Shown one piece after another: positions 1 through 11,683 of a stretch of 64,000 bases of DNA. The notes under the pieces were generated by a model. It was not told where the DNA came from. It ran no database searches and saw only the letters and a program-made list of their open reading frames with translations. Source of the DNA: Phlebotomus papatasi (taxonomy: Eukaryota; Arthropoda; Insecta; Diptera; Psychodidae); contig NC_077224.1 of NCBI RefSeq assembly GCF_024763615.1, forward strand, positions 81,168,712 through 81,232,711, in the 5' to 3' direction. Both the position numbers and the translations under genes were made by a program. Numbering within the stretch: position 1 is the first letter of the stretch; the number at the start of each line of letters is the position of its first letter.

Positions 1-1
1 A

Positions 2-208
2 AACTGTTGCATCAAATGGATATGGCAAGATATCAGACGGGGAGAGTCTTCAATCAAGCCCAGTGACTTTGACACCTTCTCTCCAGTTGGGGAGTCGGTG
101 AGAGCGGTTGGACGCAGGCGGTCCACGACTCATCTTAAAGTCAATTTGGGCATTTCGCGTGGAATTGCATCACAATCCGGTGACACTGCATTCCATGTCA
201 CCAATTAG
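2..208 (+). CDS. candidate terminal coding exon, unidentified
   Basis: An open frame runs from the left edge to a TAG at 206-208. It has 68 codons, is less AT-rich than the surroundings, and has protein-like composition: it includes SDFDTFSPVGESVRAVG and, later, the basic run GRRRSTTHLK, ending in HVTN. No in-frame ATG gives a convincing start, so if real it is the 3' part of an exon entering from outside the window or from an acceptor near position 29 (CAAG). GC-rich sequence continues to about 380 and could be 3' UTR. I do not recognise a family. A minus-strand frame overlaps its 3' end (170-364), so strand choice is uncertain. Confidence 0.3.
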   Translation, partial: NCCIKWIWQDIRRGESSIKPSDFDTFSPVGESVRAVGRRRSTTHLKVNLGISRGIASQSGDTAFHVTN

Positions 209-928
209 CTCGGGGGCCCTCTCGATGGGGGCCGCATGACTCTCAAGCAGCATGAGCCAAGAGGAGGTCTGGTCTCCCGTATTTCTCCCATGGTACTCAA
301 CTCCCCGCCACCAGAGCCGTACTCGCGAATTACCAAGGGGTTCACCCAGTGCGCAGATACGCACACAGGGTGTTCCCTATTTCTACAAAATGCATTTTTG
401 CAAAATAATTTTCTAACAGCTCTTGCAGCTATTTAGTGTTGAAAATTAAATGAAATTTTATTGAGGTAGATGAGGGTGAGGCAGTTGCAGACATGCATAA
501 CTTTTGAAAAAGTAAATTAATAAGGGAAGTGTGATATTTTCAAAAATGTGTGATATTGTATTAATTGGAAATTCTAATTGATTTTTTTTCTATTTTTGCC
601 GTATTCATATTTTTAGGCTAGAGATGAAGCAGTATATGATATCGACTTGTTTTTTTTTCGAGACCTCTCCATAAGTGGATAGCTTTTAGAAGGTATTTCT
701 GCTTTATTTCACCCAGGTCGCAATTCTGTTTGCTGAGGACCTAGGTTTCAGCCGAATACGTGAGGTCTGAGAGGATCATAGTCCTAGTAGTAGAGCTGCC
801 CCATGTTTACTACTGCCCAAGTTCCCCTACCTCTCTTGCTTTCATCCCTGTGACTACTAAAAGCAAAATGGTATACTTTAAGGAGTTCAATAGTTTTTTA
901 CAAGAATTTAATCACCAAATTCTCATTA
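209..928. other. non-coding stretch, GC-rich then AT-rich
   Basis: Positions 209-380 are GC-rich and could be 3' UTR of the preceding frame or an exon on the other strand. From 381 onward the sequence is AT-rich with no frame I would call a gene. Confidence 0.4.
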
Positions 929-1084
929 GGGGAGGGTGGGGCAAGTTGAATTTGGGGCAGCTTTGAAATTAGGATTTTCACTTATTTTTACAGAAAATTG
1001 AGCACTATCGTGAATTTAACTCTACAAACAGGAAAAAATTCCCAATTTCGAAGCTGCCCCAAACGCAAAGGTGTCCACTTCCCC
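929..1084. mobile_element. 156-bp TA-flanked MITE
   Basis: The left end GGGGAGGGTGGGGCAAG matches the inverted right end, whose reverse complement starts GGGGAAGTGGACACC. The inner part of each arm shares TTTGGGGCAGCTT. Both ends are bordered by TA (927-928 and 1085-1086), as expected for a TA target duplication. It has no coding capacity. Confidence 0.75.
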
Positions 1085-1193
1085 TACAAGCCTTTTAAAA
1101 GCACATTACATGACTTATTAAAGTTTTGGTTCTATAGGAGAAACTGGGGCACCACCTAACACAGGGTAGCACCAAACACTACGATTTTTTAAT

Positions 1194-2351
1194 CAGGGGT
1201 GACATGATAACTTCTTTTCAATAGTATCGACTGTCGATTCTGAAAAATTTTGAAAATGGCTCCACTTTTTGCATCCAATATAAATATTTATCAACTGTCA
1301 CATTCTATTCAGAATGTCATAGGGTAGAGTCAGCCCTTTTGGCCATGTAAGCACTTTTGGGCACCTAAAGTAAAATCACATTGCAAGGCAATTATGAGTT
1401 TATTTAGAACAGACAAATGGGTCTTATTTCGTGACCTCTAATCAAACGAATCAGAAAACCATATTTGATTTTGTATCGACTTGATTAATTTTAAGTTATT
1501 GAAAGAAATTCCCGACAAGGTAAACAATCACTAAAAAAACTTGGGATTTTTAATAAACTTGTTAATGTTTAGAGAAATTGTTTTGCATTATTTCATATTT
1601 TTGATGAAAATATTTGATGTTATTCAATGAAAGTCGATTTCTTAATTAACTAAATTTTATTGTGATATCATCCTTAATAAGATTTTCTAGCAAATTAAAT
1701 TAAAATCGGATGTGGTTAAAAGAGCTTACTTTTTTTCGGCCGTGTAAGTACTTTTGGCCATTAATTTTCCCATGCATTTTACACGTGATGCACCTCGCGG
1801 ATTTCAGTAAAAACAATCGTGACTTTTGACTGATTTTTACATCAAATAGAAAATGTGGAAAAAGTTGTTTAAAATACTAGAATAATAACATAAAATTGGT
1901 GTTAAATAAGAATAGGACTTGAGCTGTGTATTTGTGATAGTTTTCGAGAGCTATTTCTTCTGTTATGTTATTAAAATTCTATTGGAAAAAAAGTGACCAT
2001 AAGTGCTTACACACAATGGCCAAAAGTGCTTACAAAGTGGCCAAAAGTACTGAAACATGCATAGTTCCATAAAATGCATTTTTCACTAAAATATCCAAAA
2101 ATAAAATTGGGAATTTTCTTGGATTATTAGAAAGCAACGGCTTTAAGGTCTTTGTACAAAATTTCATTTTATTTAAATAAAGAATATAAAAATTACAAGC
2201 ACATGAAACCTTAAAGTGGCCAGAAGTGCTTACTCCACCCTACTAAGTGGCCTAACAATGCATAAAATCTCATCATTCACATAATCTATCAGATACAGAT
2301 TTATCGCTACTGTCGATTGGATAGTATCGAAAAGTTATCATTCCACTCCAG
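1194..2351. mobile_element. middle MITE (CAGGGGTGACATGATAACTT family), copy 1
   Basis: The left end CAGGGGTGACATGATAACTT faces the right end, whose reverse complement begins CTGGAGTGGAATGATAACTT. Removing the 919-bp insert and one TA leaves 237 bp, exactly the length of the uninterrupted relative at 43524-43760. That relative aligns on both sides of the insertion point. Both copies carry the words TATCGACTGTCGATTC and ATTTATCG. Confidence 0.85.
1322..2240. mobile_element. inner 919-bp TA-flanked element with GGCCAAAAGTGCTTAC word repeats
   Basis: The ends GGGTAGAGTCAGCCCTTTTG and (reverse complement) GGGTGGAGTAAGCACTTCTG are flanked by TA at 1320-1321 and 2241-2242. A word of the form GGCCA(A/T)(A/G)TAAGCACTTTTG, or its complement, occurs at both ends and again near 1736-1760 and 1990-2050. 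I see no transposase frame, so it is non-autonomous. It is the youngest layer of the nest. Confidence 0.8.
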
Positions 2352-2879
2352 GTTTTCGACTTCTGAGGACAAGATCTATAGAAATTTATAGGCATTATAG
2401 GGATTCTTGTCCACTGAGGAAATGTTCCAGATGGACCAAGTAGTTTAGAAAGGCATTGAATAAATGAGCAGTAAAAAGTTAAAATTGATCAGTAACAAAA
2501 AAATTTGAAACAGTGATATTATCGTCCAAATTTTGGCAAAGGGAAAATAAAGGGCTTTTCATTCTATCTGCAACAATTTTAAATATTAAATATATAAATT
2601 AGACCCAATTTTGTAAAGATTTAAGTTTTTACTGACCAAAATGAGATATTTTACTGCTCATTTTTAATTTTTTACTGCCCATTTAGAATTTTTTACTGCT
2701 CGTTTGTTTTTTGCCGTTTAGAAATAAAAATTAGTGTTTGATGGTACCCCGTGTTTGGTTGTGCCCCAGTTTCCCCTAATGCAGCTATTTTTTTCTTGGG
2801 TATTTTCCGAAAAAAAGCTTAAGCAGTGGAATCTCTCATCAGAAGTATACTGGTACACCCTGTGATGAGCTTCAATAGT

Positions 2880-3230
2880 GTTCGGGTTAAGCTTTAGCGC
2901 CGTCTCGAGAGCAACCGACGCCACTGGTCGGAGACGCTCACAATCTCTGCTCTGCTCACGGGTTGAGATCGAGGAGAGGCACCGGCTGCCAGTTGGCGGA
3001 TGCCACCGAGCTCTTTCGCATTCAGTACATTAAGAGAGGGCGTTCGGTTCGCGCGTTTCCTCCTCTCGAGCGCGGGATCTTTTCACGTCAATCACCGTTA
3101 CTGAAGTCTCTCGACATTCCGGGAATTTTTCGTAGTAGTTGGGCATTTGACCCGCGTGCCGTGGCACCACGAAACAATCGATGATGAATGTTTTGTGAGC
3201 ATATGGATGTTTGGATTAAAGGTGCTGATG
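2880..3230 (+). promoter_or_regulatory. GC-rich promoter/5' UTR-like island
   Basis: This is a locally GC-rich block inside AT-rich DNA. It contains an insect initiator-like CATTCAGTACATT near 3019-3031, purine-rich GAGA-type runs, and several CpG-rich words (GTTCGGTTCGCGCGTTTCC). The downstream small frames show no recognisable protein. A transcription start on the plus strand is possible but is not shown by the sequence alone. Confidence 0.25.
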
Positions 3231-4608
3231 GTGCTCAAGACTCTGTTGGGGACAATTTTGTGTTAAATCCAAAAATAATCTGCACCAGTTGTCTATCCCC
3301 TATCCCATTCTATTTTGCAAGATGTGTGAATGATATGGCTGGTTTATTTTATTTATTTATTTATTTTTTTGATGTGTCTTGTGCGTAGGTCTTTCCCTCT
3401 GGCATCGGTTACATCTTTGCCAGATAGTGATCGTGTCAGTGAGATATGCCTCAATTTGTCACGACGTCGAAGCAGTGAGAACATGACGTTGGATAATTTG
3501 TTTTTTTTTGGTGAATGGTGCAAGAAAAAGCTCAATGTTTTGAGTGTTGATTCATTTGGGTGGCCGTTGAGTTCAAAGGGGGGAACACAAGAATACGCAT
3601 TGGTATACTGGAATCATTTATATTGACCTGAATTTCCCGCCGTGACATCATGATGGTGCCATGAAAATCGAAGCCGGGTGCCATTCAGAGCGCGCAGAAA
3701 ATTAATCACATAATGGTGGTCAATTTGTTTAGTGTTATATTTGTGTCCTGGCATTTCTTTGTCCTCACCTCAAGAGCCACATAAGGCCACAATCCTTCAA
3801 ACTACGCACCAAAAGAATCGTCATAGCTCGTAGGTCTACTAGAGCATGAGCAAGGGACCAAGTAAACAATTCGCTGACGCGCTTGAGGTTGCGACTTTAA
3901 AAAAATAAGAGAGAGAAAGAATAAAAGTGGAAGAAATACTAAACCATCCCTAAAGTGTGCTAATTATTGCTCCACACCCTTGTTAGAAAGGTACTCTTCA
4001 TATTTTTCCCAGCGGACAAATCGCTTTTCCCCTCTTGATGTTTTATTTTCTCATCTATACCCCCGGACCACCCACTTCTTTGTACTCCAAACTATATCCA
4101 TCTATTCTCATATATATCGACACTCTCCGGGGCAACATATCGAAGAAGAATTGGTTTTCTGCTCTCCGATATTGTTGCGTGTGCAAATACTTCTGCAGCC
4201 ATAAATATGCCCTCCGCAGGGCGGATATTATTTTTCAACATTCCAACTAATTGCCACTCTGGCCCGCGGCATCCTCCCCCAAAACAACATCCAACACTAC
4301 CCCCCTAGGCAACATTCCACCCAGTCATCCTAGTTAGACAGTGCAAAAAAGAAAAGCTCTAACTATAAACTATAACCACTTGTGGATTCAGTCTTTGGGT
4401 TTTCGGCAGGAGAAATTTGTGATGTGCTTCGACAGCTGAATGGCTTTTCTCAAGCTTTTTCTCTCTTTCATTCGCCCAATACACCCCCGACGGACGCCCT
4501 AAAGAGGGATTTACTTTTTTGTGATATAAGCAAGTGACCAGACTACCTAGGGTCAAGAAAGTACAAAGCCGGAGGTTGAGTTATAAAAAAAACCAGTGAT
4601 AAGCCTAG
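3231..4608. other. no gene or repeat recognised
   Basis: Mixed AT-rich sequence with a pyrimidine-rich part around 4000-4330. The small overlapping frames have no recognisable product. I see no paired repeat ends. Confidence 0.4.
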
Positions 4609-4859
4609 CCCAAGAAGCAAAATAGCTGCTTTATAGAACCAAGTATTAAACAAGTCTTTTAGTGCACTTTTAAAGGACTTAAAGTGAGAATTTTCTGTAG
4701 AAATTCCTATAGGAGCTCTTAAGATCCTAAAGAGTGCGCCACTTTACTTCTCAATAATGGGACCAAGAGCGTTATAAGCAAATAATAAGATCTATGGTTC
4801 TACAGTGTCTTATTTAAGGAGTACTACAAGACTATATTAAGAAAAAATTGTTTCTTGGG
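4609..4859. mobile_element. MITE, CCCAAGAAGCAA family, copy 1
   Basis: The end CCCAAGAAGCAAAATAGC faces CCCAAGAAACAATT (reverse complement). About 250 bp in between is shared with a second copy at 6333-6592 in the same orientation, including ACCAAGAGCGTTATAAGCAA. It has no coding frame. I could not fix the target duplication with certainty. Confidence 0.7.
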
Positions 4860-5085
4860 AGATTAGCTTATAGAGGTGCGATTCCTTCATTGCAAATTTG
4901 GATTGTGGCAAACTCGAACGATATTTATACATAAATAATGCAAATTTCAAGCGTTTACCCTGTGAATTTTAGCTCGATCGAAGCACTTTGAGAAAATCCG
5001 AGGATTACAATAAATGTGATTAGAAGAAATCACATCTAAAAATGTTTAGAGCAAAAGTGGCCTATATTTATCTATATTTTCTACA

Positions 5086-5710
5086 GTATAAGATGGGGTA
5101 ATTTGGAATAATGCCTAATTTGGAACTTTGAGATTTCCTAACAGTTTTACTGTGTTATCACACTTGCACATTAAAATTTTAATAAAATTCACATTAATTG
5201 TCGCTAGTGAGAGTCCAAATGTGTAATTTGTGTGTTTGAATCATTTTATATTCAAAATTTGATCTATTTGTTGATAAAAAGGTAGACTTGGCCCGCAAAA
5301 TTTGATATAAATTGATTTATAGCATTAATGCGAAAAATTAATGCGATTTTCTCTTTAATTTTTTAATGTGAAAAATATTTATGCTTTAGGTAAATTTAAA
5401 CTTATTTTTGCAGGCCAAGTGCACTTCATTATCAATAAATAGATAAACCCCAAATATTAAGTGACTCAAAGACACAAATAACATATTTGGACGCTCTCAA
5501 GCGACAATTAATGTGAATCACATTAAAATTTTAATGTGCAAGTGTGATAACGACGTTAGATGGCTAAAGGAAAAAAACAACGAAGGAGTATATTTGAAAG
5601 TAAAGTTTTATACTTATTTGTGGTGTTTTTTTTCTCTTTGACCATCTGAAACAGTGATAAACTCTCAAATTTCCAAAATAGACGTCATTCTAAATTGCCC
5701 CATCTTACCC
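5086..5710. mobile_element. MITE with AAGATGGGG(T/C)AATTT ends, interrupted
   Basis: The left end GTATAAGATGGGGTAATTTG matches the reverse complement of the right end GGGTAAGATGGGGCAATTTA, and the next 30 bp also match partly. TA follows the right end; the left border is degraded. The 406-bp element at 5150-5555 sits inside, leaving about 216 bp of host MITE. Confidence 0.65.
5150..5555. mobile_element. 406-bp foldback MITE with TTA duplication (Harbinger-like), copy 1
   Basis: Long inverted arms: CTGTGTTATCACACTTGCAC at the left, and the reverse complement of the right end CGTCGTTATCACACTTGCAC. The inverted homology continues through AATTGTCGCT and through the inner GACTTGGCC(C/T)GCAA. TTA flanks both ends (5147-5149, 5556-5558). 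A TWA duplication is typical of PIF/Harbinger elements; assignment by that criterion is inference. A sister copy is at 13320-13726. Confidence 0.85.
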
Positions 5711-6332
5711 TAATCCGTTCTGAGCGGATACGTTCTTGTTCTAAGCGGCTGTATTAGTTACAAAACAGTACAATGAAGCATTTCGATCTGATGATATGAG
5801 ACAGGAACACTAAATCCCTCTTCATTTTCACAACTTTATTTTTACGACATTTCGAGGATGATGCGTACTGTCGTAAAGAATAAATTCTAAAAATCAAGAG
5901 TGGTCCATTATTTCCGTTCCTGTTATAAAAGAACAGTGCAGTGGTAAATAGGCAATTTTACTACACAGTAAATATTTGTTTAAATTTGTTAGTTTAATAT
6001 CCTAAAAGGGAGAGGTGGGCCTAGTTTGAGTTGTAGGGCTACATCGCTATAGTCGCTATACGTTTGTTTCGCATATTTCTGAACAAAATTGGGCTTCAAG
6101 GGCTTCAGCGTAAAGTGATTTATCTCCAGAAAATAATTGTGAAACTAAATTAAATTATGGTAAGGCCCAGCTTCCTAAACAAATATCCGAAAATATCCTT
6201 ACCTGCCTCCAAAGACTTAAAAATTATTTTTCTGCTATTTTATTGCTTTAAAATTAAAAACGGCTATCGTTTGAAATTGATATCTTTGATTGAATATCCT
6301 ATCTAACACAGGGTAAGAAGGACTCAGCGTTA
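5711..6332. other. no gene recognised
   Basis: AT-rich sequence. No paired repeat ends were found, although AGGGAGAGGTGGGCCTAG near 6006 resembles a MITE terminus without a partner that I can see. Confidence 0.35.
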
Positions 6333-6592
6333 CTCAAAAAGCAAAATAACTGCTTTATAAAATCAAGTATTAAACAAATCTTTTAGTGTACTTTTAAAAG
6401 ACGTAATGTGAGAATTTTCTGTTGAAATACCTATAGAAGCTCTTAAAATCCTTAATAGTGCGTCATTTTACTTATAGTAATCTCAGTGATGGAACCAAGA
6501 GCGTTATAAGCAAATAAAAAGATTTTTGGTTCTATAATGCCTTACTTGGGGAATTCTACAAGACTATATTGAGAAAAAAATTGCTTCCTGGG
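6333..6592. mobile_element. MITE, CCCAAGAAGCAA family, copy 2
   Basis: A direct repeat of 4609-4859 over its whole length, with the right end CCCAGGAAGCAA (reverse complement) and a decayed left end CTCAAAAAGCAAAATA. Shared internal words include ACCAAGAGCGTTATAAGCAA and CTACAAGACTATATTGAG. Confidence 0.7.
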
Positions 6593-7364
6593 TAAGGATT
6601 TAATTAAAATCCAGATTTAGTCATTATTTTAGGCCTTATCGATAAGATCTAAAAGGTAGGCCCTAATTAAGGGTTGGATTTTGTCAGTACATCAAAGGCG
6701 ATAGAATGGAACCGTCAAAGGCGTGTTCTGATTTTACTACAAGAATAGTGATATGTTTTTATTTACCTTATATTAAGGATTAAACACATTAGAAACGCGA
6801 AAACTCCTAAAAATAAAATTAGTCTTCTAAAAATACCCACGAGAAAGAAACATACTTTGTGATTGTAATTTGTTTATTGTTGTGACTATACAGTTCTATA
6901 CACGAAACGAGGCATCACATGATTGTCATTTATTAATAAAGATACTGAATTCACGAAAATCACTAAGAATTTTTGCATAAATTTAAAAAGCAAACAAAAT
7001 GCCTGGAAAATATTCCAAATTGTCAGTGACGAGCAACACGGCCGGCAATATAATTTTTGTAGTTCCGATGCTCACTTCTAGCAGCGCAAAACAGTGTCCT
7101 TCGCGTATATTTTCTACGGGGTATTTTATATGGCAGTTTTTTAAAAGTAAAGCATTTAAAGGTCAGATGGGATTTGAGAGATCAACTACGAAATTTGAAC
7201 TTTGACTTCAATGATCAATTTCTATTATATTCTTGTGATTTTTTTTAGGATGCTCTCGTAAACTTTAGTTAATAAAGTTAGTAAATTAGGTCAAACCAAA
7301 TTCTAGATTCGTTTATTTGAACTAAACTGACAATTTCAGAAGGATATTTTTCAGAAGAACTAAT
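6593..7364. other. no gene recognised
   Basis: AT-rich. A 68-codon frame at 6999-7205 starts with ATG but has no recognisable motif and is not supported by clear splice context. Confidence 0.35.
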
Positions 7365-7556
7365 GCCCTAGATACACTTCGGACTTAAGTTGAGAGTCGA
7401 CTTAACTAACGCAATTATAATCCAAATAATTCCTTTACTAAATTCACATCAGTTTCCCACTAACTAAGCCGTTTCTAGCCTTAAACCGTTTTTCATTATT
7501 TTGAAAATAATTACCTGAAGCCATCTCTCGGCTTAAGTCGTAAGTGGGTTTAGGGC
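7365..7556. mobile_element. MITE, GCCCTAGACACACTTACGAC family, copy 1
   Basis: The left end GCCCTAGATACACTTCGGAC faces the reverse complement of the right end GCCCTAAACCCACTTACGAC. Both arms continue with CTTAAGYYGAGAG. Relatives lie at 46986-47115 and 62499-63011. Confidence 0.75.
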
Positions 7557-7769
7557 ATAAGTCTACTCATAATTTATATTAAACATGCAATATTATTTTT
7601 TCTTTCTATTTCTTATTATTTATTATTACATTTTTATGAATTTATTACCCATTGAAAACTTTAGAAATGTGCAAACCTACCATTTGTCTCTCAAATGACA
7701 TAAACTCAAAATATAACCGATTAGCATTAAATTGGTTGTATGTTTTGACCAATTTGAATTACTTTTTTA

Positions 7770-7995
7770 AATGAGGCAACAAACTTTTGGCGCATCAAAA
7801 GTGATCCACTTTAGAAAAACAAATTATATTTTGTAAGAAATAAAATTAGTTTTTTTTTTAAATATATAAATAATATCTACGGATTACAGGGAACTTATGT
7901 GCACAAAGAAAAATTTGAAAAAGTATTTTTTTTCTATCATTTTTTTCACTTGGTTTCTCAAACATACATTAGGCAACAAACTATTGACACCCACT
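7770..7995 (+). repeat. dispersed repeat with GGCAACAAACTTTTGGCGCA
   Basis: The word GAGGCAACAAACTTTTGGCG at about 7780 recurs inverted at 29358-29383. A related GGGCAACAAACTTATGAC occurs near 28423. The inverted copy also shares the downstream TACGGATTACAGG-type sequence. The boundaries are approximate and the class is unknown. Confidence 0.5.
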
Positions 7996-8910
7996 GTAAG
8001 TTTTCCATTAAAAAAATCGTTTTGCTAGGTATTATTGTAATTACTTTAAAGCTCATAACTAAATATTTACCCTTTTAGTAGTTGCATTTCCCACTCTTTA
8101 TGTACATTATGTTAATTATTAATATTTCATTCCGCTCATGAAATAAAATTCAGTGAATTCAAGAAATGTGATAGAAACCATTTTTAAATAATCAAAAAGT
8201 ATATTTTAAATTAAAAAATATCCAGTACACGGCAATGTAATTGGATATTGGTAAACCATATTGCATTGTTTAATATAATTCAATAAAATGAATGAAGTAA
8301 TATTAAATTGCAGTTCATTAAATAAACTTTAATTGAACATAGATTTGAATTCGGTATTCTATTGTTAATTAAACTTCCTCTTTAACAAATGAAAAAGTTT
8401 CACCATGCATAAAGTATTGATAAAATTATTGAAAGGTCACAAAATTAAGTCCTTCATAATATTTGATTTTGTGCGGAAAATGTTGCTGTTACATGTATAA
8501 TAAAAACTAAAAGAGATGAAAAAGACTTTTTATATGAAAAAATTAAAATTAAATTGTCGATAAGGAATCAGTACGTGATCTCCTTAAAGGAAATGTGTTC
8601 TGGTCACCCCTTGAATGTAACATAATCATGAAGAAAACTCTCTAACAAGCAGACTTTTATCATCGACCATCGCTGACGTTCGATGATGATGACGCCTCAG
8701 CTGAAGCGACAAAAACCCTGCTTTTTGATATGTTATCGAGAAATAAACAGAGTGTTTTTTTTTTTCATAGAAAGACAATGGGGGCGGTGGAAGAATATAA
8801 AATCGTCATGGAAGCTCCTTTAGTTCTTTGCCTCCGTTGAATTTATTTTTGTCCACGATGCTCAGTGGATTACGAAAAAAGCTCCTTAAGTCATGTGTAT
8901 AGGGAATTAA
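7996..8910. other. AT-rich, no gene recognised
   Basis: Very AT-rich with short frames only. Around 8640-8720 base composition is briefly more balanced, but no product can be named. Confidence 0.4.
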
Positions 8911-11683
8911 GGCTGAGTCACACTGACTGTTAAATCCTTTGCTCTATTTATTAATTTTCCTGGAACTCTCAGACAAATTTTAAATAACCAAACTTGACTA
9001 TAAAATACTAAAAGTTTAGCTGAGGCACAAACCTTAGGCGCTCCTATAAAATAATTTTCTTCTGTTTCCGTTGATTACTTTCATTTTTTAAGTTTAAATT
9101 GAAAAAATACAGAATTCGAAAAAACTGCTAAGCGGCTGTGTGCATTAAAATCATGTACTTTATTCAAGACACAAACCTTAAATATTCAAGGATTTGTTTG
9201 TATAATTTTGTTCTGTTTTTATAAAACTAATATTAGTTTTCTTCTACTTAATATAGAAAAAAACTAAGTTTTTTAAGCAGAGTAAAAGAATTAGTTTGAA
9301 AATCATGGTATTAGCCGAGACACAAGCTTTCTTAACCGATTTTTATAATTCTGTAATATTACATTATAATAAATATTCTTAATATTTATTGATCTTGGGA
9401 AAAAAAGAAATAATAAAAGACTTCCGTTTTTTTATTGTGAAAATACAAGCTTTTCAATTACAAAAGTTTAGCTGAGACACGAGCTTACAATGCTTATTAT
9501 CAAGATTTTGTTTTTAATTTTTTACACGCTATCTTGTTTATTATCTATTCAATTTCATTTAAAATAAAAATTATTTTTTTATAAATGTAAATTCTTGTGA
9601 GTAAACAAAAGTCAGAAGGTAAAGAAATCCTACAGCTTAGCCGACACTCAAACTCTTAAAAACGTTTAATAGAGGGGATAAGGGTTAATGGAAATTTTGT
9701 CTTAAATTCTTTCATGATATTCCTCTTTTAATTCCTTCATTTTAAGTAAAATAAATAATTCAAAAATAAAAATATTTAATTCCAGTAAATAAAATTTAAA
9801 AACAATCCAAATCGTACAGTTTAGCTAAGATACAAGCTTCATGAACTGTTTATGAGAATTTTTCTTTAATTCTCACATCCAAGAACTCTTGCTTTATTTT
9901 TAGTAAAATAAATGATTCAAAAACGATTTTCAATATATAAAAATTATCATAAATACGTAAAATCATACAATTTAGCCGAGACGCAAACTTGTCAAATCGT
10001 TTATGGCAATCTCGCTTTTATATAATTCATGTTGTTCCATTTCCAAGTGACTTAGTTCTATTTTAAGTAAAATACATAAGCCAAGAACAATTTCCAGTGA
10101 ATAAAAAAAATATCAGAAGGACATAAATTAGGGTAGGTTAGTCGAGGCGCAATCCTCTCAAACCATTAATCAGAATTCTATTTTAATTTACTTCATGATA
10201 ATTTACTTCCAAGTAATTTTGTTTTACTTAAACAAAATAAATCTATCAAAAATAATTTCCAAACAATAGAAAAAATAATACAGGAGTATAAAATCGTACA
10301 GCGTAGCCGAGACATATACTGCTTACACCATTTATGAAAATTATGTTTTAGTTTCCTATACAGTGTTCCACTTTCAAGCAATTCTGTTTTATTTTCCGTA
10401 AATAATGAAAACAAAAAAAATTCCAGTTAATATAAAATTATTGATAGTGTATAAAATCGTGCAGCTTAGCTGAGACACAAGCTTCTCAAACTATCATTCT
10501 TTTTTTTATTTTAATCATGGTATTCAAATTCCAAGTAATTTTGTTTTATTTTAAACAAAATAAATCTTTCAAAAAGAGCATTACTGTGAACACAATAAGG
10601 ATCACAAGAATATAAAATCGTACAGTTTAGCCGAGACACCAACTTCAGAAACCGTTAATATGAATTTTACTTTAATTAATTTCAAGGTATTTCACTTTCA
10701 AGTAATTTTATTTCATTTAAGTAAAATAAATAATTCAAAGACAATTGCCATTAATTAAAAGAAAATATCAGTAAAGTATGAAATCCTACAGTTTAACCGA
10801 GACCTAAACTCTTCACACTATTACTGAAAATTTTGCTTTGAGTTTTTCATAGTGTTGTACTTTCAAGTAACTCTATTGAAATAACTATTTCAAAAAGAGA
10901 TTCCTGTGAACAGAAAAAATTTCACAAGGGTATAAAATCGCACAGTTTAGCCGAGACACAAGTTTCACAAATCGTTAATGAGAATTTTTCATTAATTAAT
11001 TTTACTTTCAAGTATAACTGTTTTGTTTTCAGTAAACAAATAAACAACAAAAATTTCCAGTGGATAAAAAAGTACCAGGAGATATAACCCTTCAGTTTAG
11101 CCGAGACACAAATTTCTCAAACCGAAATTTGGCATTTTGTTTAATTTATTTTATGGAATATTCACTAACAAGCAATTTTGTTTTACTTCAAGTAAAATAA
11201 ATAATTTAAAAACAATTGTCACTTATTAATTAAATATCAGGACAGTATAAAATCGTACAGGTTAGCAAAGACACCATCTTTTCAAACCGTTAAGGATAGT
11301 TTGACTTAAATTTCTTTCATGTTACATTTTTAATATAATTATGTTTTTTTTTCTTCAATTGACATAAATAATACGCAAATTGGGGCAATCATCTTATTGA
11401 TGAACCCCTAATTAAAAAAAAAATACGCAAATATTTTAATTGTTGAGCGAAAAGTCCATATGCTTAAAAATCGTTAGGTTTAGCAAATACCCAAACCTCA
11501 CTCGTAATTTTTCGTTATTTTTCTGAAAACTTGTTAGATTATTTAAAAAAACATGTAATTTTTGCTGAAACTCAAACCTCCTGCAACGTTTTTATACTTT
11601 CAATTTATTTGTGCAATATTCTGATATTCTTTCCATCTAAAAGTGACTGACTATTAGGATTTGTCGGTCAATGTGACTCTGCC
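8911..11683. mobile_element. 2.77-kb element with 28-bp terminal inverted repeats enclosing a satellite array
   Basis: The left end GGCTGAGTCACACTGACTGT and the reverse complement of the right end GGCAGAGTCACATTGACCGA match over about 28 bp, ending in AAATCCT on both sides, with roughly five mismatches. Everything between is AT-rich and dominated by about 15 copies of a ~160-bp unit. No transposase frame is visible, so if it moves it is non-autonomous. The target duplication is unclear. Confidence 0.65.
9000..11500 (+). repeat. ~160-bp tandem (satellite-like) array, about 15 units
   Basis: Each unit carries CAGTTTAGCCGAGACACAAG or a close variant. Anchors lie near 9014, 9165, 9312, 9472, 9635, 9823, 9974, 10141, 10304, 10468, 10628, 10795, 10948, 11099 and 11262, with a decayed one near 11475. 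Spacing is 150-190 bp. Within a unit the order is anchor, CAAACCGTTAATGAGAATTT, CTTTCAAGTAATTTTGTTTT, AAGTAAAATAAATAATTCAA, TATAAAATCGTA. Units differ considerably, so the array is old. Confidence 0.85.

Larger units (their letters stand above)
1137..2776. mobile_element. outer MITE of a three-level nest
   Basis: The left end GGAGAAACTGGGGCACCACC and the reverse complement of the right end GGGGAAACTGGGGCACAACC match over about 55 bp, and both carry CACCAAACACTA-type sequence further in. TA lies on both sides (1135-1136, 2777-2778). The element is enlarged by a second MITE inserted at 1194-2351, so its own sequence is about 480 bp. Confidence 0.75.

Noticed and set aside
9000..11500. CRISPR array
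   Set aside because: The whole ~160-bp unit repeats, with no unique spacers between short identical repeats, and the sequence is eukaryotic in character.
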